A DNA stretch of 32,042 nt from CAIOHW01 sp046317855. GTDB taxonomy: Bacteria > Bdellovibrionota > UBA1018. The notes beneath the pieces are model-generated. The model ran no database searches. It was not told where the DNA came from and was given only the letters and a program-made list of their open reading frames with translations. Position numbers and translations under genes: made by a program. The stretch is taken from contig JBKCVM010000032.1 in the NCBI GenBank assembly GCA_046317855.1, positions 1 through 32,042 of the forward strand, in the 5' to 3' direction. Below, piece after piece: positions 24,422-32,042 of this stretch (its first letter is position 1; each line of letters begins with the position of its first letter).

Positions 24422-25105
24422 CTACTTTCCTTCGCGACTGGCTTCGCGGCCAATTTGGTTTCGCTGAATGATGTTTAAGAAATCTTGCGAAAATCCATCC
24501 ATGTCGATGGCCACGCGCTTGATCTGAGTCAGGATATGATTGTAGGCCACAACTGCAGGAACGGCCGCTGCAATCCCCATTGCAGTGGTGATCAGCGCTT
24601 CAGAGATTCCGGGTGCAACTACTGCTAGGTTAGCGGCGCCTGAAGCTCCAATGCTCTGAAATGAATTCATGATTCCCCAAACTGTTCCAAAAAGGCCAAT
24701 GAATGGGGTGGCGCTTGCCACTGTGGCCAGCCAGCTTACGTTTTTTTCGAGCTGTGCCACTTCGTGACTTGAAGATCGTGCTAGGGCTCGGCCGACATTA
24801 TCAAGAGAGCGGGGGTCTTGTTCTTTGTCTGAAAGTTTTTTGAGCTCTTTGACTCCGCTACGAAAGACGCGGGCCACGGGAGAGCGTTCAAAACGTTCGC
24901 CGCGAGTCAAGACGTCATCCACGTTGCGGCTGTTCCAGAAGAGATTCAAGAACTCGCTGTTCTCCCAAGTGCAGGTTTTGAGAACCTTGACCTTTGCAAA
25001 AATAATGGCCCAAGAAACAATGGATGCGCCCAAAAGGATGAGGAGCACCAGCTTTGCCATCGGTCCTGACTGTGAAATGAGATCCATGATTCCGTGTTGG
25101 AGCAT
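24422..25105 (-). CDS. tolQ: Tol motor protein TolQ (ExbB family)
   Basis: 227 residues, three membrane helices (about 13-35, 130-155 and 165-190). The MotA/ExbB motif region is ATVASATPFIGLFGTVWGIMNSF followed by APGISEALITTAMGIAAAVPAVVAYN, with the small and Thr residues of the channel. The large cytoplasmic loop contains a charged stretch (KELKKLSDKEQDP). ATG 25087 (MDLIS) is an equally good start and better matches TolQ N-termini elsewhere. The gene starts 10 bases after the upstream CPBP gene ends, so the block from 26029 down to 21765 may be one operon. Confidence 0.95.
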   Translation of the reverse strand: MLQHGIMDLISQSGPMAKLVLLILLGASIVSWAIIFAKVKVLKTCTWENSEFLNLFWNSRNVDDVLTRGERFERSPVARVFRSGVKELKKLSDKEQDPRSLDNVGRALARSSSHEVAQLEKNVSWLATVASATPFIGLFGTVWGIMNSFQSIGASGAANLAVVAPGISEALITTAMGIAAAVPAVVAYNHILTQIKRVAIDMDGFSQDFLNIIQRNQIGREASREGK

Positions 25106-25114
25106 GGCGCTATC

Positions 25115-26029
25115 TTAGCCACGACGCGCGGGGCGTCCAACTGAATTTGCCACCAGCCAGCCGATCATTCCGAGCTGCAGCACTGAACTTGAGAATGGGC
25201 CTCCGGCTCCCCCGCTGACCAGATGCAGCAGGTGATTGGATAGGGAGGGGAGGGAGTCGGAGCGATATTTGATAATCCAAAAGCCAGTGAACTCATGGCC
25301 CAAAACGGGCAGGCTAAAAAGAACCTGAAAGGCTAGGGTGGTTCCACCCAGCAGTGCGGCTCCCTGAAGATAAGATCCGCCGTGCGATGCATGAAGTCCC
25401 AAGGCAAGGCCAGCGAGGATCAGGGTCAGAGTTTGGTTCATTCCCAAGTGTTGGTGCCAGGATCGAGTCAGGACCCAGAGCGCTGTCACGATTAGGATGG
25501 CCAAGAAGCGCTGAGGTATGGCCTTTTGAACTCGCTCGAGCAGGGCTTTTCTAAAGACCCACTCTTCACCGACGGCCCAGCCCAGCCATGCGACGCCACG
25601 CACCAGGCAGTTGAAGCCCGACCAGAAGCTTTCTTCAACTGGAAAGCCTGAACCGAGAAACTGCGACGGAGTGAGCCAAAGCGTCAGCATGACCCAAACC
25701 ACAGATGCCATCACCGTCTTGAGAACCAGCGGAAAGAATCGGTTGAGCAGGTTGCGCCGGCTGAGTTCGGGCCAGTGGGCTTGCCTTCCGACTATGAGGC
25801 CAAAATTAAAAAGAAAGAAAAGCAGTGCCGCCCAGCCCTGTACGGTCCAGTAGTTATTGAAATAAAGGTCTGCAATTTCATTGAAGCGTGGCGTTGTGCC
25901 GCCCATTCCTAGAGCGCCGCCCCCTGAGGTGGCTCCATAGGTAATGATCGATAGACCGAGTAAATCGGCAAGAAAAAGCCAAACCCAGTAAGTCAAAAGA
26001 AAGGCGCCCGCTTTGGCCAGTTCGTTCAT
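25115..26029 (-). CDS. CPBP-family intramembrane metalloprotease-like protein
   Basis: 304 residues from ATG 26029, which has AGGAAA upstream. The frame extends to 26125, but that would run into ftsE, and the extra 32 residues are non-hydrophobic. About eight membrane segments. The CPBP (Abi/CAAX protease) signatures are present: EEWVFR (GEEWVFRKALLERV) as the EExxxR motif, then WHQHLG and HASHGG as the later His motifs that complete the metal site. The family includes Rce1-type proteases and scaffolds. Its location between ftsE and tolQ suggests an envelope role, but no substrate can be read. Confidence 0.82.
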   Translation of the reverse strand: MNELAKAGAFLLTYWVWLFLADLLGLSIITYGATSGGGALGMGGTTPRFNEIADLYFNNYWTVQGWAALLFFLFNFGLIVGRQAHWPELSRRNLLNRFFPLVLKTVMASVVWVMLTLWLTPSQFLGSGFPVEESFWSGFNCLVRGVAWLGWAVGEEWVFRKALLERVQKAIPQRFLAILIVTALWVLTRSWHQHLGMNQTLTLILAGLALGLHASHGGSYLQGAALLGGTTLAFQVLFSLPVLGHEFTGFWIIKYRSDSLPSLSNHLLHLVSGGAGGPFSSSVLQLGMIGWLVANSVGRPARRG

Positions 26030-26073
26030 GAATTCGAGTTTCCTGGTTTTGCTCCTGTCAAGACTTTGGCTGC

Positions 26074-26101
26074 TTGGCAAAGCACATCGCAATGCTATCC
26101 T
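26074..26101 (+). promoter_or_regulatory. candidate promoter of the ftsE operon
   Basis: TTGGCA (26074-26079), a 16-base spacer and TATCCT (26096-26101) with an extended -10 TG at 26093-26094. Transcription would start at about 26108, which is the GTG start of ftsE, so the mRNA could be leaderless. This agrees with the lack of a properly spaced Shine-Dalgarno. Inference from sequence only. Confidence 0.35.
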
Positions 26102-26107
26102 TGAAGG

Positions 26108-26788
26108 GTGATAGCGCTCAAGCACGTTTCACGATGGTACTCGCACTCCAGTAAAGTCCTGGATCATGTCGAGCTGGATTTGAAGAAAGGCGAATTTTTG
26201 TACGTCATTGGGGGGACGGGCACGGGCAAGAGCACGCTACTGAGAATGCTTTCGACCGAAGAGAATCCCTCCGCTGGCTCGATTGCTTTGTTTGGTTACG
26301 ATTTGGAGACGGCTTCGAAGGGAACTCTGCGCTCGATTCGCCAGGCGATTGCCCATATTCCTCAGAAGGTTGAGCTCATTGGGGATCTTTCTGTCTATGA
26401 AAATGTTGCGCTCGCATCGCAACTTGCCGGTGCTCGCACTGGGGGGCAAACGGCGCGCGCAAAAATTTCTGAAGTATTAGATCGATTGGGTCTGGGGCAC
26501 AAAAAAGATGCTCGTGCGGATTGTTTATCAGGGGGGGAGTCTCAGCGCGTAGCCATTGCTCAGGCTCTGGCCCGCAAACCAGAGCTTATTTTGGCGGACG
26601 AACCGACGGGTGCACAAGATCCGGACTCGGCGTGGGGGATTTTAGACCTCCTTTTGAAAGAAAACCTGGGAGGCGCTACAGTCGTCGTGGCCACCCACGA
26701 CCGTGAAATGGTCCGTAAGGTCAGAAAAAAAACAGCTTTGCTTAAAGGCGGGCGCATCCTGGTGGAGGATTCGTCGTGCCGATTTTAA
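26108..26788 (+). CDS. ftsE: cell-division ABC ATPase FtsE
   Basis: 226 residues. The GTG start is supported by alignment to FtsE proteins, which start MI.(F/L).HVS..Y. Walker A GGTGTGKST (about 35-43), Q-loop AHIPQ, signature LSGGESQR, Walker B LILADEP and switch His THDRE are all intact. The usual PTGNLDP reads PTGAQDP here. It pairs with FtsX at the inner membrane and drives the periplasmic amidase activator during septation. It overlaps ftsX by 13 bases. Confidence 0.93.
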   Translation: MIALKHVSRWYSHSSKVLDHVELDLKKGEFLYVIGGTGTGKSTLLRMLSTEENPSAGSIALFGYDLETASKGTLRSIRQAIAHIPQKVELIGDLSVYENVALASQLAGARTGGQTARAKISEVLDRLGLGHKKDARADCLSGGESQRVAIAQALARKPELILADEPTGAQDPDSAWGILDLLLKENLGGATVVVATHDREMVRKVRKKTALLKGGRILVEDSSCRF

Positions 26789-27672
26789 AACTGTCATTCA
26801 GGTCTTGGCGGGATTCTCCGGCGCACCAGGCAGGCGCGGTGCTTTTGAGTGCAAGTCTGTTGCTGAGTGGTGCTGTTCTTCTTCATCTGGAACGCTCGGT
26901 CAGTCACGCTTCAGAGCGCGTGGAGCGGGAGACTCGTTTCACAGTTTTTTTGGCCAGCGCCCAATCATCCCCTGCGCAGACCGATGGACAAAAGAGGGCT
27001 CCGATCGAAGACCAGATCCGGTTGAGGCTCGGGGCTTATGCAGAAACTGAGATTCGTACGCGTTTGGTTTCAAAGGCCGAAGTGCTTGAGCATCTCAAGA
27101 AAAACCACCCCGATCTCCACGCCGAGTTGAGGGACATGGGAGACGAAGGTGAGCACCTATTGCCTAGCGCTTTGCAGATCGTAACTGAAGTGGATCCGGC
27201 AGTTCGAGCCAAGGCAGTGGAAGCCCTCGATGGGGTGCAGGGAGTCGAGTCGGTGCAAACTTCTGAAGGGCATTCACGCGTGCTCCGATCCCCTGTGCAT
27301 GGACTCAGATGGCTTCTTCGGGCGCTGGTCATAGGGGTCCTTGCGGCCTGGGTTGTAGGCTGGGTGGCGTTGGCGCGCTCTCAGGCTTCAAGCATTGCTC
27401 GAGTTCATCATCCCCTCAAGCTCTGGGGCGCCAGCGAATTTCAGTCGAGACTTCCTGGAATGCTGGCCGGAGTTTGGATTGGACTACCGGCAGCACTACT
27501 GGCTTGTGGGTCCTACATTGTTTTGGCGAGGCCGCTTCTTCTCAAGCTTTCAGGTGAGAGCGTACTTTTTGCCTCAACGGGGATCACGGCGCTTTCGATC
27601 TGTCTTTGTCTGGGTTTCATGAGCCTCATTGCAGGAGCCATGGTGGGATGGGTTTCAGCCAGTTCGGATTAA
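26776..27672 (+). CDS. ftsX: cell-division membrane protein FtsX
   Basis: 298 residues, GTG start inside the end of ftsE. Topology fits FtsX: a first membrane helix (about 20-37), a periplasmic domain of about 130 residues (ECD with RLVSKAEVLEHLKKNHPDL and the VQGVESV ending), then three more helices (about 180-200, 228-250, 265-292). There is no long N-terminal cytoplasmic tail. The periplasmic loop of FtsX recruits EnvC-type activators, and such a protein is encoded next. Sequence is more diverged than ftsE, but context makes the call firm. Confidence 0.9.
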   Translation: MPILKLSFRSWRDSPAHQAGAVLLSASLLLSGAVLLHLERSVSHASERVERETRFTVFLASAQSSPAQTDGQKRAPIEDQIRLRLGAYAETEIRTRLVSKAEVLEHLKKNHPDLHAELRDMGDEGEHLLPSALQIVTEVDPAVRAKAVEALDGVQGVESVQTSEGHSRVLRSPVHGLRWLLRALVIGVLAAWVVGWVALARSQASSIARVHHPLKLWGASEFQSRLPGMLAGVWIGLPAALLACGSYIVLARPLLLKLSGESVLFASTGITALSICLCLGFMSLIAGAMVGWVSASSD

Positions 27673-28871
27673 ACAAGAGGTTTGCCGCAGCCTGCCTGTT
27701 CTTCTGTTTAGCTCCCCTTGCTTGGGCAGTTCCCATCAGGCCTATGCAGTTAGAGGAGATCCGCCAAAAAGTACTAGCCATGCAGCAGTCCCTGATTGAA
27801 GGCGAAAAAGCGCAAGCTCGAGCTCAAGACCAGGCAAGGAGTCAGATTCGAAAAATTCAGACCCTTCTCCAACTTCAAAAGCAGGAGCGCCAAGTTGCCG
27901 GCGAGCGAATGAAAGAGCTGGAGCGAACGGTGGGGGAGCTTGAAGAGCGTCGAGCACTTTTGCGGGAGAAAATCGCAGTAAAAAAAGACCAAGTGCGTAC
28001 CCGTCTTCGCTCGATTGGGGCTGCCATGATTGAAGGTGAGGCAGTCGACGCCCAGTCTGTTTTTGTGAGTGAAAATGAAGGCTGGGAAACTTTGACTCGT
28101 CACGTTCAGGCAGGAGTAGCCAGGGCAAGCGTCCGAGAAATTGAAGAGCTCAAGGTGGACCTTGAGGATGCGCGCATGCTCGAGCAGCAGATCGAGACTG
28201 AAAAGCAGCAGCTGGCCTATCTTTTTCAGGACATCGAAGAGCAAGAAGGAGTTCTTCAGCTCAATCAGCAGATTCAAATGGATCTGATTCGTCGGGAGCA
28301 TCAATCCAGGCTCGCTCAGCTCGATCACTATCGGAGGCTCAAGCTTGCAGAATCTAATGTTCAAAAGATGTTGGGCGAGTTTAATGCTCGTCGTGAATTG
28401 CAGAAACAAGTAGAGGCGGATCGGCTTAAAACCCGGGTGCAGCGAGCGATGCAAGAAAGCATCTTTGGGAGGCAGCAAGGCAAGCTTCCTATGCCCGTGC
28501 GAGGAACGATTGTCGGACGATTTGGCAAATCATTGGACCCTGGAAGTCGTCTCATGGTTTTCAAGAAAGGGATCGAGATTCAGACTGAAGCAGGTGCGCC
28601 GGTCACGGCGGTTGCAAGCGGTCGTGTGGCTTTTGCAGGGGATCTCCCTAACTATGGGAGAGTTTTGATTCTTGACCACGGAGATCACTATTACAGCTTG
28701 AGTGGTCATCTGGGGGACATTGCGCTTAAAGCAGGGGATTCCATTGAGGCCGGAGCGCTGGTTGGGCATGCCGAAGCTTCTGGAACGCCTGTTTACTTCG
28801 AGATTCGCTCAAGAAACATTGCAGTGAATCCGTTGCAGTGGGTGGCGAGTTCGTTTAGCCTCAATCCATGA
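27648..28871 (+). CDS. EnvC-like periplasmic coiled-coil protein with degenerate LytM (M23) domain
   Basis: 407 residues from ATG 27648, which overlaps ftsX by 25 bases and places the signal peptide (NKRFAAACLFFCLAPLAWA) at the N-terminus. Residues about 30-270 are Gln/Glu/Arg-rich coiled coil in two long stretches. The C-terminal 120 residues are a LytM fold: PVRGTIVGRFG, GIEIQTEAGAPVTAVASGRVAFAG, DHGDHYYSLSGHLGDI, YFEIR. The first zinc His of active M23 enzymes (HxG.D) is replaced by KKGIEI, and LHFE reads VYFE. The domain therefore should not cut murein and should act as an amidase activator, as EnvC does. Overlap with FtsX and the next gene (4 bases) supports an FtsEX-EnvC module. Confidence 0.92.
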   Translation: MGFSQFGLNKRFAAACLFFCLAPLAWAVPIRPMQLEEIRQKVLAMQQSLIEGEKAQARAQDQARSQIRKIQTLLQLQKQERQVAGERMKELERTVGELEERRALLREKIAVKKDQVRTRLRSIGAAMIEGEAVDAQSVFVSENEGWETLTRHVQAGVARASVREIEELKVDLEDARMLEQQIETEKQQLAYLFQDIEEQEGVLQLNQQIQMDLIRREHQSRLAQLDHYRRLKLAESNVQKMLGEFNARRELQKQVEADRLKTRVQRAMQESIFGRQQGKLPMPVRGTIVGRFGKSLDPGSRLMVFKKGIEIQTEAGAPVTAVASGRVAFAGDLPNYGRVLILDHGDHYYSLSGHLGDIALKAGDSIEAGALVGHAEASGTPVYFEIRSRNIAVNPLQWVASSFSLNP

Positions 28872-30244
28872 AATTTCAAATCGCTCTGGTCGGTCTTTTT
28901 GTTTTTTCGTTTACCTCCGTCTCGGATGCAGCGGTGGGTGAAAAGCAGTCAGAGCGCTACGAGAACATTGAAACTTTTCAGAAGGTTCTTCATTTCGTTG
29001 AACAAAACTATGTTGAAGAGGTCAAAAATCGTCAGCTGATTCAGGGTGCTATTAAGGGAATGCTTGAGACCTTGGATCCGCACTCCAACTTTTTGACCGC
29101 TGAAGTGTTTCGCGACATGAAAATCGAAACGAGCGGAAAATTTGGCGGTATCGGTATCGAAATCGGAATGAAAGACAACGTCCTCACCGTAGTAACCCCC
29201 ATCGAGGATACTCCCGCTTGGAAAGCGGGGATCAAGCCAAACGATCGCATTCTGAAGATTGACGGAGAATCCACTAAAGGGATGACTCTGGCCGATGGCG
29301 TTGCAAAAATGCGCGGAAAAAAGGGCCAAGCGATCACCCTGACTCTTGGAAAAGAGGGTAGCTCTGCAACTCATGACATCAAGATCATTCGAGAACTGAT
29401 TAAAATTCAGTCAGTGAAGTCCGAGCTCTTGGAGTCCAGTTATGGTTACGTTCGTTTGACGAATTTCAATGAGACTGCGGCAAGAGACGTCAAGAAGGCC
29501 ATCGAGGAGCTGGATCGTAAATCTGAAAAAGAGGGCGGAACCAAACTCAAGGGCTTGGTCTTTGACTTGCGGTACAATCCGGGCGGTCTGTTAGATCAAG
29601 CAGTCGATGTCACCTCTCTTTTTATCGATGAAGGGGTGGTGGTTTCGACGATCGGCCGTAACAAGGATCAAAAAGAAGTGCGGCACGCAGCCAAGGGTCA
29701 GGCAAGACGGGATTTGCTACTCGCCGTTTTGGTCAATGGCAGCTCAGCGTCAGCCTCTGAGATCGTCGCTGGCGCGTTGCAAGATCACAATCGCGCGCTC
29801 GTGCTGGGCCAGCCTACCTTTGGAAAAGGATCCGTTCAGACGATCTTGGATCTCGGGCAGGACATGGGACTTAAGCTGACGGTGGCGCGCTACTACACGC
29901 CCAGCGGAAAGAGTATTCAAGAAAAGGGGGTGACCCCAGATGTGTTGCTTGAAGATTTAGATTCCAAAATGTTGGCTTCAGTGCGGCGTCAGGCTCGCTC
30001 TGTGAGAGAAAAAGATCTCAAACGGCATATGACCCATCCTGATGGGGATTCCGGGGCAAAAAACGCGCAGTCTGCAGTCAAGGGCGGCCTAGATGAAGAA
30101 GGCGAGGACAGCTCGTCAGCTTTCAAGTTCAGTCCTCGAGAAGACTATCAAGTAGCCCAAGCTTTAGGCTATCTGAAGTCCTTCCAAGTTTTTGAACGAA
30201 TGAACTCGCAGACTATTTCAAAGAAGGCCGCCCTGAAGCAGTGA
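28868..30244 (+). CDS. ctpA: C-terminal processing peptidase (S41 family, CtpA-like)
   Basis: 458 residues, ATGA overlap with the EnvC-like gene. Signal peptide 1-22. The N-terminal helical part (about 30-75, with DPHSNFL) is followed by a PDZ domain (about 85-165, FGGIGIEI...TPAWKAGIKPNDRI.KIDG). The catalytic domain has NGSSASASEIVAGAL with the nucleophile S295 and GQPTFGKGSVQ with the base K320, 25 residues apart as in Prc. A long C-terminal tail (about 385-458) is acidic and polar. It cuts periplasmic proteins from their C-terminal side and often controls murein hydrolases or their adaptors, in keeping with its neighbours. Confidence 0.95.
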   Translation: MKFQIALVGLFVFSFTSVSDAAVGEKQSERYENIETFQKVLHFVEQNYVEEVKNRQLIQGAIKGMLETLDPHSNFLTAEVFRDMKIETSGKFGGIGIEIGMKDNVLTVVTPIEDTPAWKAGIKPNDRILKIDGESTKGMTLADGVAKMRGKKGQAITLTLGKEGSSATHDIKIIRELIKIQSVKSELLESSYGYVRLTNFNETAARDVKKAIEELDRKSEKEGGTKLKGLVFDLRYNPGGLLDQAVDVTSLFIDEGVVVSTIGRNKDQKEVRHAAKGQARRDLLLAVLVNGSSASASEIVAGALQDHNRALVLGQPTFGKGSVQTILDLGQDMGLKLTVARYYTPSGKSIQEKGVTPDVLLEDLDSKMLASVRRQARSVREKDLKRHMTHPDGDSGAKNAQSAVKGGLDEEGEDSSSAFKFSPREDYQVAQALGYLKSFQVFERMNSQTISKKAALKQ

Positions 30245-31458
30245 AACCTCAGCAGGAATTCAGTTTCGGTACTAAACAGTTTACCGTTTCGGAGCTCACC
30301 GCCCGGATCAAGTCCACGCTTGAGCCAGCCTTCACTCAAGTCTGGGTAAAAGGCGAAGTGAGTAACTATCGCCCCGCAGCAAGCGGCCATGCCTACTTTT
30401 CGCTCAAGGACTCTGAGGCAACGATTGCGGCAGCTTTTTTTGGCTGGGGACAAAAGTCGCGCTCGGCGGCGAGGTTTGAGCTCAGTGATGGTCTTGAGGT
30501 GCTTTGCAGGGGACGGATTAGCGTTTACGCCCCACGCGGAAACTATCAGTTCATGGTGGACCAGATGGAGCCGCTGGGAGCCGGGGCGCTGCAGCTTGCT
30601 TTTGAGCAGCTTAAGCAGAAGCTGGCTGCTGAGGGGCTCTTCGATCCGGCCCGGCGCAGGAGGCTGCCAGAGTTTCCAAAGCGGATCGCGATTGTCACTT
30701 CTGCTTCAGGCGCGGCGCTCAGAGACATGCTCACGATTCTTAAGCGCCGCTCACCCCAGATTGCGATTACCGTGATTCCGGCCTTGGTCCAGGGCGAACA
30801 AGCGCCCGCCCAGATCATTCGAGGCCTGGAGATGGCAAATCGACACTCCCTCGGAGAAGTCGTTGTGTTGGCCCGCGGGGGCGGGAGCATCGAAGATCTT
30901 TGGTGCTTCAACGATGAGGGACTGGCTCGCTCGATCGTAGCTTCAAAGCTTCCGGTGATCTCTGCGGTCGGTCACGAGATCGATTTTTCGATCTCGGACT
31001 TCGTTGCGGACCTCAGGGCTCCAACCCCTTCTGCGGCAGCAGAGATCCTGTCAGGACATTGGGTGGACGTGCGCAATCGGCTGCAAGAGGCTAAGCGCTC
31101 GATCTGGATTTCAATTCAACGGGACTTAGCTCAGCGAAAGAAATTGTTAGAGCAGATTATGGCTCGTGTCGTGAGCCCGAGGGATCGGATTCGTGAGCAG
31201 TCGCAGCGCGTAGATGACCTAGCTCTGAGGATGGAGCGGGCGATGGAGGCGCGGCTCGAGCGGGGTCGTTCACGGCTCGGTCAGCTTGCAGGAAAGCTAG
31301 AAGCGCTCTCTCCACTACGAGTGCTTGAACGCGGCTATGCGATTGCAGTGCAGGACAATGAGCCTGCGCGCGTCGTTCGAAGCGCAGGCGAAGTGGTCTC
31401 TGGAAATCGACTCAGAGTGAGATTTCACGACGGGGAGGTTCGAGTTGAAGCAATTTAA
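30241..31458 (+). CDS. xseA: exodeoxyribonuclease VII large subunit
   Basis: 405 residues; GTG start overlaps ctpA by 4 bases. N-terminal OB-fold (about 10-110) with VSELTARIKSTLEPAF..VWVKGEVSNYRP and YFSLKD. The catalytic domain (about 130-300) has RIAIVTSASGAALRDMLTILKRR, LARGGGSIEDLWCFNDE, and VISAVGHEIDFSISDFVADLRAPTPSAAAE, all family signatures. A helical C-terminal part (about 270-360) and the ending LERGYAIA complete it. It degrades single-stranded DNA with XseB; no xseB is seen next to it. It is slightly shorter than E. coli XseA (456 aa). Confidence 0.97.
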   Translation: MKPQQEFSFGTKQFTVSELTARIKSTLEPAFTQVWVKGEVSNYRPAASGHAYFSLKDSEATIAAAFFGWGQKSRSAARFELSDGLEVLCRGRISVYAPRGNYQFMVDQMEPLGAGALQLAFEQLKQKLAAEGLFDPARRRRLPEFPKRIAIVTSASGAALRDMLTILKRRSPQIAITVIPALVQGEQAPAQIIRGLEMANRHSLGEVVVLARGGGSIEDLWCFNDEGLARSIVASKLPVISAVGHEIDFSISDFVADLRAPTPSAAAEILSGHWVDVRNRLQEAKRSIWISIQRDLAQRKKLLEQIMARVVSPRDRIREQSQRVDDLALRMERAMEARLERGRSRLGQLAGKLEALSPLRVLERGYAIAVQDNEPARVVRSAGEVVSGNRLRVRFHDGEVRVEAI

Positions 31459-32042
31459 ATGGATTTCGACTGCGTCTTTTCTAATCGCGGTGTCTTGCTC
31501 GGCTCTTTCTTGTCAGTCTCCTTTCATCCGAGAATCCAGAGTAGAGATTGCTGGCGATGCTCAAGAACCGGTGGTTCGGTTTCAGCCGGCCGAGGTTCCG
31601 GATGGGGGGCTTGTCCGACTCGAGCTCACTTTTGATTTCCCTGAGCCGATCTCCGTTCAAGGGAGCTTTGAAAAGATTGACTTCAATTTTTTTAAAACAG
31701 TCGATTCGACCCAAGAGTCTCAGCGTTTTGAAGCGCTGGTGGCAATTCCATTTGGACAAAAGCCTGGGTTATTTCCGATTGCGATCCGAACTTCAAAGGG
31801 GCACGAGCTCAAAGTCCTAGTGCCGGTCGTCGCAGGGGCCTATGCCTCAGAGACGCTGTCCGTGGATCCCCGGCACATCAAACCTCCGCCCAAGGCACTC
31901 GAGCGGATGCGCCGGGAGGCTTCAGAAGTTGGACGCATTTACCGGAACTCGGTCCCTCAAGTCCTTTGGTCGGGCGAGTTTGGTGCGCCTCTGTCGACTT
32001 CGATCACTTCGAGTTTTGGCACCAAGCGAGTCTATAACGGAC
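31445..32042 (+). CDS. M23 (LytM) murein peptidase, N-terminal part, cut by window edge
   Basis: A frame opens at TTG 31445 with GGGGAGG (31432-31438) six bases before it, overlapping xseA by 14 bases, and runs open to the window end (199 codons). Residues 1-25 are a signal peptide with cysteines (AVSC, ALSC) that could make it a lipoprotein. A beta-sandwich region follows (about 30-135). Then come AYASETLSVDPRHIKPPPKALERMRRE and LWSGEFGAPLSTSITSSFGTKRVYNG, the well-known lead-in of M23 peptidases just before the zinc-binding H-x-G-x-D motif, which lies beyond the window. It is an inferred periplasmic or outer-membrane murein endopeptidase. Because the zinc motif is missing from view, activity cannot be judged. 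Confidence 0.85.
   Translation, partial: MKQFKWISTASFLIAVSCSALSCQSPFIRESRVEIAGDAQEPVVRFQPAEVPDGGLVRLELTFDFPEPISVQGSFEKIDFNFFKTVDSTQESQRFEALVAIPFGQKPGLFPIAIRTSKGHELKVLVPVVAGAYASETLSVDPRHIKPPPKALERMRREASEVGRIYRNSVPQVLWSGEFGAPLSTSITSSFGTKRVYNG

Noticed and set aside
26030..26125. Longer N-terminus for the CPBP protein reaching into ftsE
   Set aside because: The added 32 residues are polar, have no family match and overlap ftsE; ATG 26029 has a good ribosome binding site.
27774..28478. 234-residue minus-strand frame inside the EnvC-like gene
   Set aside because: Leu/Phe-rich antisense of a Gln/Glu-rich coiled coil; no start signal or domain.

Overview
This 32 kb window is a gene-dense piece of a Gram-negative, outer-membrane-bearing bacterial chromosome. 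It carries a Tol block (tolQ, tolR, a TolA/TonB-type protein, tolB), an FtsEX/EnvC-like/CtpA block, sec-type signal peptides and a lipoprotein-like giant surface protein. A Bdellovibrionota-like or other deltaproteobacteria-related host would fit (stand-alone RRM protein, NHL-repeat surface giant, GAF/sigma-54 activators), but that placement is inference and nothing here proves it. No rRNA, tRNA, CRISPR array or complete insertion sequence was seen.

Layout. (1) 1-700: the tail of an Arg-Asp-repeat protein, a small secreted protein and a strong terminator. (2) 720-6790: five tightly packed plus-strand genes forming what looks like an undescribed peptide-modification and export cassette. They are an ATP-grasp-like partial protein, an 81-aa small protein, an arginase-fold enzyme with an extra N-terminal domain, a tandem (double) ATP-grasp ligase, and an ABC transporter fused in one chain to a C-terminal Lon-type (S16) Ser/Lys protease domain. 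(3) 6762-13549, minus strand: a LemA-like protein and a 2100-residue Ig-like plus NHL-repeat surface protein. (4) 13550-16629: a possible small zinc-ribbon protein, an RRM RNA-binding protein, an Ala/Gly-rich small protein and a GAF-AAA+-Fis sigma-54 activator. (5) 16790-18720: two exported proteins of unknown role bracketed by three copies of a 32-35 bp palindrome-containing repeat that donates start codons and C-terminal codons to the genes. (6) 18721-21753: a thiolase, and a divergently transcribed GT-C membrane glycosyltransferase. (7) 21765-26029, minus strand: tolQ-tolR-tolA/tonB-like-tolB preceded by a CPBP membrane protease. (8) 26108-32042, plus strand: ftsE-ftsX-EnvC-like-ctpA-xseA-M23 peptidase, almost all with overlapping ends and so probably one operon.

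How the genes may work together. Blocks 7 and 8 are envelope-constriction machinery read divergently from a 78-bp intergenic region. Tol-Pal drives outer-membrane invagination, and FtsEX with an EnvC-like coiled-coil/degenerate LytM protein controls septal amidases. CtpA and the M23 peptidase add periplasmic proteolysis and murein hydrolysis. Block 2 has the parts of a ribosomal-peptide (RiPP-like) pathway: ligases, a guanidine-hydrolysing enzyme and a protease-transporter, with the Lon domain in the place normally taken by a C39 leader peptidase. The peptide substrate is not proven; the 81-aa protein is the best candidate in the window. This cassette is the most novel item here.
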